Of a DNA stretch of 64,000 nt, positions 58,701 to 64,000 are shown one piece after another. Made by a program: the position numbers and the translations under genes. The notes below the pieces were generated by a model, which was given only the letters and a program-made list of their open reading frames with translations, had not been told where the DNA came from and did not search any database. The stretch is taken from NCBI RefSeq assembly GCF_026151205.1, contig NC_087082.1, positions 8,688,901-8,752,900 on the forward strand, written 5' to 3'. Position 1 is the first letter of the stretch. Each line of letters starts with the position of its first letter. This DNA comes from Bolinopsis microptera (taxonomy: Eukaryota; Ctenophora; Tentaculata; Lobata; Bolinopsidae).

Positions 58701-61700
58701 TCCTTGTATTCCATGCAGATTACATGGCAGGGATACACGGATTACACAGGATTACACAGGATTACAATTAAATTATAGATCCATTATCATGGACCGTCAT
58801 AATTGTACAGAAATTAATGAAAACAATCATCTTTCCTTGAAGTCAGGGCCAGGGTTATCCTTAAATCTTAATTATGACTAATTCGCGAGGTTCTCACCAA
58901 ATTGATAGTTAAATTGTTTAAGTTTCGTGCATTTGAATTACGTTGACGCATATCTTCGGTGAAGCTATTTCACTCTTCGGAGCAGCGAAGGAAATAAGTG
59001 CACACACAATTGACAGCATAGGAGCGCCTTTCTTGAAATTTAATATACTGCGGGGTGTTTGGTTGAATATTAAGTGAACGGTGGCAGTGAATATGGAGGC
59101 TCTGGTGATTTTGAGGAATTACAGTTGAGTAAGGAGACAAAATTTCCATAAGATGGACTTTGAGATTTGTTTCATTGATATTGCTTGAGTCGGTGATTTC
59201 AGTGCTTATTTCAATGAGTGGCATTGGAGAAAGATTTTTGACTAATTTCGACCTCTGTTTTGAATACAAGTCACATATGTAAAGAACATGTGACTCGTCT
59301 TCGATGGTCTCAACGCCCATGATACTTGATTGACATAAAGCACATAGTCTTTGCTCACGGGGTGTGTTGGAGTATATGCCTTTTTCAATATGGAGATCAT
59401 GGGCGCTGATTCTAAGTTTTGTGGTGCTATAACGACGAGAGAAGCCTTTACATGGAGATTTGGTGGGAAGGTAACATGCAGCACCCTGGGAAGAAAGGGA
59501 TCACATGATCACTAGGAGTGATCTCCAACTGGCAGAATTCATGGGTGATATTGGGATAATAGGGTTTTAAGATGAACCATGACAAGAACCAGATCACATG
59601 TTTAATTCCTGTTTAATTCCTGTTTAATTCCTGTTTAATTCCATGGTGATCACAAATGATATCAGAATAGAGACTGGATTGGTCACAGGTATTTATTCAC
59701 TTATTGTATATCTCTATTTGAACTGATTTAATTTAAGAGTCCAATAGTAAATACAGTAGAATGGATACCCTGTCAACTTCGTGGGAATTATATGCAATTG
59801 TTACCAGTTGTCTGTTATCTCTAAGGAGGATCAATGAGATCAAAGGCGTTCCTATCCTTATTCGGGTTAGAAACGACATCTGGGTCCCTACCCTCGTGCA
59901 CAAAATTATTCTCAATTTTCTTCTTGTGTTCCACAACTGTATTTTATCAATTACCATATTATGAACCGACCGGATATCCGGCTGAAGGGGAGGCAAAGGG
60001 GAGGCCTGCCTTCCGAGATCGCATTAATGATTAATAAACGGAAAAACATCACTGAAATCTTATTTAAATTCTATATAAATATAATTATCTGCACCCAGGA
60101 ATTTATAAAAACTGCGAAATCTTGCAGCTTCGAGAAATTGAATTACCACAATGATATCAGACTCAGAGTTCAGACTACGCAATATGTAAGTCAACGAAAA
60201 TAAATCCCATGGAAAAAGCGCTTGATGAATCGCTAATGAGAGCGGAAACTGGAAATAAAAGGACGGTCAAGCAAAACCCTTGCAAATCTGATCGAAGATA
60301 TTCTCTCTAAGGTTGGCGGCTTTTGCTTGTAAAAGATGTATCAACTACCCGCCGAAGCGGTGGGTTGGAAGACCCCCTGGCCTTGGGATCATTTTGTCCG
60401 TAAAATTTTATACAATTTAAAAGATGCAATAAATTATTGCAATGCGATCCCGGAAAGCAGCTTGAGCTAGGCCTCCCGCTAGATGCCGTCAATTTGGGTG
60501 CACTTATAATTTGACTTATTTCGTCCGCTGCTGATCAGAAGAGCGGAATCGTTTAACCTAATATATGTGCCACTGCCAACGGCAAACCTCAACAATCTTA
60601 CTATTAATTAATTGTAAAGATATATTTCTAGTTCTACCGAAAGCACATCCAATTTGATACGTTTGAAAGTTTATAATTGACGTGTCATGTCAATTCTTCG
60701 CAGCTCGGCGAGGCCCAGTAGCGCATTTCGTCGATCTAAAGTGGTTGCGAGAAGCATTAAAAAGTTTTATAACTTTCTTGATTCTGTAAGTTAATGTACT
60801 GTGTAACGACCAAAATTGAACGGGGAATCGTTTAATGCATATTTTTATACTTTAATATACTTTAAAGTCTAAACGAAGAATATACATGATATAGCTCGAC
60901 TAATTTTGGGTATATTTAAGTATATTAAAGTATATTAAAATGTACAGGTTTTTTCCTGATTTGAGGGCCGGCCGGCGGTGATATACTTTAAATTTAATAA
61001 TAATATACTTTAATATAGTCAGCCCCCCCCCCGCCCTAATTGTCATATATTAACTATACTATCGCGCTTTGCGACTAAGTGTTTGCAATTTGCATATTTG
61101 CCTGACAAATTTGGGATATGACGTATACCTAATAATTGTAAATTGAATCAATCAATTAACTTATGAGTTTTTGATACCGGATAAATTATTTACTTAAACT
61201 TACAAGAACGAGAAGGCTCTGACCGTCTAACTTAACGTTCACTTCATTTCTGTCCCACCACATCGTAAACAATTCATATTGAGCATCATCTAAAAACCGC
61301 ATAGCTTTTGGGGTTATCTCCTGAGATGAGCATTTATCGACCTCAAGAAAATTCTTAATTCTAAGTAAAAACATATTCGATTTATTTTTATCATGGCTTT
61401 TAAATTGGGTGAATACGTTCAAGAATCAAGTAATTGAATCTAGTATCTGCTGAAGCTGAAGCAGTAAATGTTTATTTATATTTCGTCCTTTTTACACTAC
61501 CTCGAAATCACCATCTGCATCAGAAGTGAACTTTACAGAAAGTGTTTGGTGGAGATGATAAGGGTATATGCTACCAGAGGATGTGCTTTCCCACTTTATT
61601 GTGGGCTGATCTTCTGACTCTGTCAGGGAACACAAGATTAGAAATAGTAATTTAGCAATGTTACTGTTAGTCGACTTGACAGCTTTTATTTGCTCGATTA

Positions 61701-61853
61701 CTGGGCCGGTACCTCCTCGGACATCAATGATATTTGCAGTAGTCTAAGTGCTTAACTTAACTTACCAAAAACACTTCGTAGATGATTCGTTTCACACGTC
61801 GCTGCGGGAGAAATTCCTGTGAAAACGACCAAACTCAACAGCAACCAAACCAT
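55800..61853 (-). CDS. Secreted protein with three diverged beta-rich repeats
   Basis: Eight exons (61766-61853, 61501-61619, 61204-61353, 57096-57216, 56796-56924, 56379-56600, 56075-56252, 55800-55941) join in matching phases to 1149 nt, 382 aa. A signal peptide (MVWLLLSLVVFTGISPAATC) is followed by three segments with a similar strand pattern. These are TLSVKFTSD...FLDDAQYELFTMWWDRNEVN and KLDGQS; WTFNFELRSTISILI...ISFEMGDSDLRIEYKL; and VIIYWKYSEGVPTEVDVMVS...LWVIDFSTDYLKITIGGQS. The alternating hydrophobic runs and 'φxIGGQS' ends faintly recall farnesoic-acid O-methyltransferase-like beta-sandwich repeats, but I do not claim that family. The acceptor of exon 3 (TTAAG) is non-consensus and is the weakest junction. 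The 4-kb intron 3 hosts transposon fragments. Confidence 0.65.
57337..57415. mobile_element. Left end of a second G-run element family
   Basis: Eighteen G (57337-57354) are followed by CTGACCATATTAAAGTATAT, AAAATGTAGG and a T-tract. About 75 bp of this recurs at 60905-61032 in the same orientation with small differences. Here it is cut off where LINE reverse-transcriptase sequence begins. Confidence 0.55.
57415..58385 (+). mobile_element. LINE reverse-transcriptase fragment, frameshifted
   Basis: The plus strand encodes RT motif A (FVDFKAAFDSIRRDF), motif B (GTGQGDIQEPPVFNFCLN), the YADDMAIMDN catalytic box and the later LLYGAEVWNTTKKQMKRLEV and LRRILRITW tail. The frame changes near 57630 and again near 58080. 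The endonuclease and N-terminal RT are missing, so the copy is 5'-truncated. It lies antisense in intron 3 of the secreted-protein gene. Confidence 0.85.
58965..59500 (-). mobile_element. LINE 3' fragment with C-terminal zinc-knuckle region
   Basis: The minus-strand translation, with one frame change near 59300, contains LRISAHDLHIEKGIYSNTPR, then LCALCQSS and ETIEDESHVLYICDLYSKQR. This is the CxxC...DExHxLxxC motif that ends many LINE polyproteins. Only the extreme C-terminus is present. It is in the orientation opposite to the neighbouring RT fragment, so the two are separate insertions. Confidence 0.72.
59599..59642. repeat. 11-bp tandem repeat (TGTTTAATTCC)4
   Basis: Four perfect copies, immediately right of the LINE tail. 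Confidence 0.92.
59645..60900. other. Intronic sequence without a gene; dispersed-repeat fragment near 60.7 kb
   Basis: Short frames on both strands at 59733-59996 are not protein-like. At 60690-60775, CTACTGGG, ATGCTTCTCGCAACCAC and GCGAAGAATTGACAT (reverse strand) match blocks at 45036-45110, marking a dispersed repeat of unknown class. Confidence 0.35.
60905..61032. mobile_element. Short palindromic element ending in a C-run
   Basis: The left arm TAAGTATATTAAAGTATATT and the right arm (reverse complement GACTATATTAAAGTATATTA) are inverted around a GC-rich centre (GGGCCGGCCGGCGG). The right end is AGTCAG followed by ten C, the mirror of the G-run plus CTGAC start at 57337. It is non-coding. 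Confidence 0.55.
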
Positions 61854-61899
61854 GACATCCGATAAATGAAATGATAACCAAACCCCCGCCACCTTTTGA

Positions 61900-64000
61900 G
61901 CCATCTCAACTCGGGCACCGTCCATCTGGTTAAATATTGGGGTGCCAGACCAAAGTTAGAGTGCCGGATTCGATCATAAACTTCACAACCTCATTATAAA
62001 AATTACTCCAATCCCACTGCTGTTATGCATCGACGCATGCCACCGTAATCACACGATCTTCACTGCACCAACGTCCAACAGGTACTCTTATTCATAAGTT
62101 CATAGTTAACAATCACAGATCGGGAGTAAGTACTATTTTTATCGACAGAATGTAATCACTAATGATTGACTTTTGTCCAGTCCTTGGGATAGATTATGGA
62201 CAATCCAGTAGTCTCTATACTACGGGTGCAGCTTCACTTCTAATGTCTGCCGATTGTTTAATTCAAGATGAGATTTGCAGCTGTAACTTCACAGATCGGA
62301 TACAGGCGGGCACTTTCAGGTAAAGGATCGTTTGCATTACGTAAGTGGTAAGCTAGCCAGAGCCTGGGTGGAGGAGGTTTGGAACACTAGTAATATTTGT
62401 ATGTAAAAGTGATAACGAAAGGGCTTGAAAATGGAAATGATCTGGGTAACGTATCAATTGAACGTATCCCCAATTAATAACACTACTTAAATCATCTCAC
62501 GCGATCACGCCAGATTTCGTTTAAATTCAGCAGCAGAAAAAGTTTTGAAATGTCACAGAGCTGTTCCTTTTACCGGCGTGGTGGTGTTTGACTGTGATCA
62601 CAATATCTTATACATCCGGCCGGGTCAGTTTTCCAATAATCGCAGACTATTATACTAGGTCTGCAATTATATCAAGATTAGAATATATTATAACTTATCA
62701 GTGCCTCGTTGACTGAACGTTCCTTAGTTTCTATTATAACCATCACGTATTAATCATTTTGTTTCCGTCGTATTTTAAATATCCACAGATGGAAAATCGT
62801 AAAGTAAAACAATTGGCTATGCTATATTGAAGAAATCACTAATCCAAGTCGTACCTGTTACTCAAACAATGAATGCAATGTTGAGGTAATGTAACGTTTG
62901 AATTCTCAGTTAATGATTAAATATGACGCATAAATAATCTTGCTTGAAAAGATGAACTAATTTAAAGCCCACATTTGGGAAATGAAGTGCACAAAAAATG
63001 CAAAAAATGCATGGGCCCATAATCATTAAGCTCACCCAAAACATGAATGGACAAAGCAAACTGGCAGCAGCTGCATTAAAAAGATTCTTTCCTCAAAAAG
63101 ATCGAAACATCGTATAATATATTTATTTACATTTAAAGTTAACACTAAACATCAAAACACAGAACAATATGCTAATTAATTGACCCCCGTTCAAATTTAA
63201 TCAGGTATAACTATAGATAATATGTAAGTCTAAACTTGAACTGACAACGCTTTTTAGGAAAATCTTGAAATCCTGGGCCTTTTAAAATTATTCGCCCAGG
63301 TCGAAATACAATATAATGTAAAACAAATGGTGGAACATGATCATTGGATTGTGAAACTTTAAGAGAAGATATCGTAAATATAATCACTTTTTGAAACTCG
63401 TTAAAATATACTCACACACGAGAATCATATGGAAATAATTTTGTTCATTTTAACATTTTACGATCAGAAGGAGGTTCTCCATAGATAACAAAGATGTTTT
63501 ACGTTTCATGCACTTGTATGAATCGTTCTTTTTTCATCTTTACAGTTTAATATAATAAAAAATATCGGGATACCACAAAGGTGTCAAACCTATGAAGCAG
63601 GACGCACCGGAATGGTTATTGGTTATAGTATGCAGAACTTATGCAGAATTTTCAGGGTCTAAAAATACTGCATTCTGGGGACACGTTAACCCAAGCCGAT
63701 GCGGCCCATGTTTCATCGATGATCAGTGTTCCTAAACAGCCCAGCCCTCGGGCGTTTTCACGAATATTTATAAATACTTGTGATAAAGACTAAAAACCGC
63801 TATGATCAACTATAAAACGATTCGATTATGAATTCACGTGGCTAAATCCAAGTTCCATAATTTTCTTAGATTGCTGTTCATATCATAAGAAAATATAAAC
63901 TCAAGACGATTAATTGGATTATAGTTTAATTAAAAGTTTTTGAGCTTGCTTTTTATCGTTCATTTTTTATCCTTTTAATCGCCACGACACGATATGAAGT
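61900..64000. other. No recognisable gene
   Basis: AT-rich, with stops in all frames. It presumably begins with the promoter of the minus-strand secreted-protein gene, but no element is assignable. No RNA gene or repeat array is seen. Confidence 0.4.

Noticed and set aside
59733..59996. Overlapping frames on both strands
   Set aside because: Neither strand shows domain features. They lie within a large intron full of transposon remnants.

Overview
The window is nuclear DNA of an animal. It has short spliceosomal GT-AG introns, multi-exon genes for secreted and membrane proteins, a homeobox gene, a rhodopsin-class GPCR, and a dense, varied set of eukaryotic transposons in an AT-rich background. 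The mix of sushi, SRCR, LDLa, ApeC and galactose-binding-like domains suits a marine invertebrate, possibly a non-bilaterian such as a cnidarian or ctenophore. The sequence alone does not settle the species. There is no bacterial operon, CRISPR array or viral genome. Layout, left to right. (1) 0.5-1.45 kb: the last four exons of an unidentified all-helical, ARM/HEAT-like protein (+). (2) 2.7-9.8 kb: repeats. These include a LINE tail, a TIR-bounded element filled with a 23-bp minisatellite, a mariner-type MITE with perfect TA duplications, and a long foldback element. (3) 12.4-13.7 kb: a complete five-exon gene for a 164-aa protein with a possible KRAP/ITPRID-like motif (+). (4) 14.6-30.0 kb: a giant minus-strand gene for a single-pass membrane protein with several tens of sushi (CCP) domains. 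Its core is a tandem array of eleven large exons, nine of them close copies. It also has a transmembrane exon, a cytoplasmic tail, and a Penelope-like element remnant in one intron. (5) 31.2-34.9 kb: a single-exon 1229-aa GPCR with an SRCR-like domain, about ten LDLa modules and seven TM helices (+). (6) 35.2-37.4 kb: a six-exon secreted protein resembling the ApeC (apextrin C-terminal) family (-). (7) 38.3-44.3 kb: a nearly full-length but broken LINE, a second LINE tail, and a tRNA-derived SINE inside a 7-bp satellite. (8) 46.5-51.7 kb: a four-exon NK-like homeobox gene (-). Its first intron holds, on the opposite strand, a broken coiled-coil/F5/8-type lectin-like gene interrupted by a G-run-terminated foldback transposon. 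(9) 54.5-55.1 kb: two further sushi exons (-). (10) 55.8-61.9 kb: an eight-exon secreted protein, apparently made of three diverged beta-rich repeats (-). Its 4-kb intron hosts two LINE fragments and two related G/C-run elements. (11) 62-64 kb: nothing recognisable. Most of the host genes make cell-surface or secreted proteins, and the sushi gene and the GPCR are divergent neighbours. That suggests extracellular recognition or adhesion, but no pathway link between them can be shown here. The most unusual features are the near-identical, sequon-saturated sushi exon array (with one copy frameshifted), the G-run-terminated foldback elements, and a minisatellite that multiplies a splice donor.
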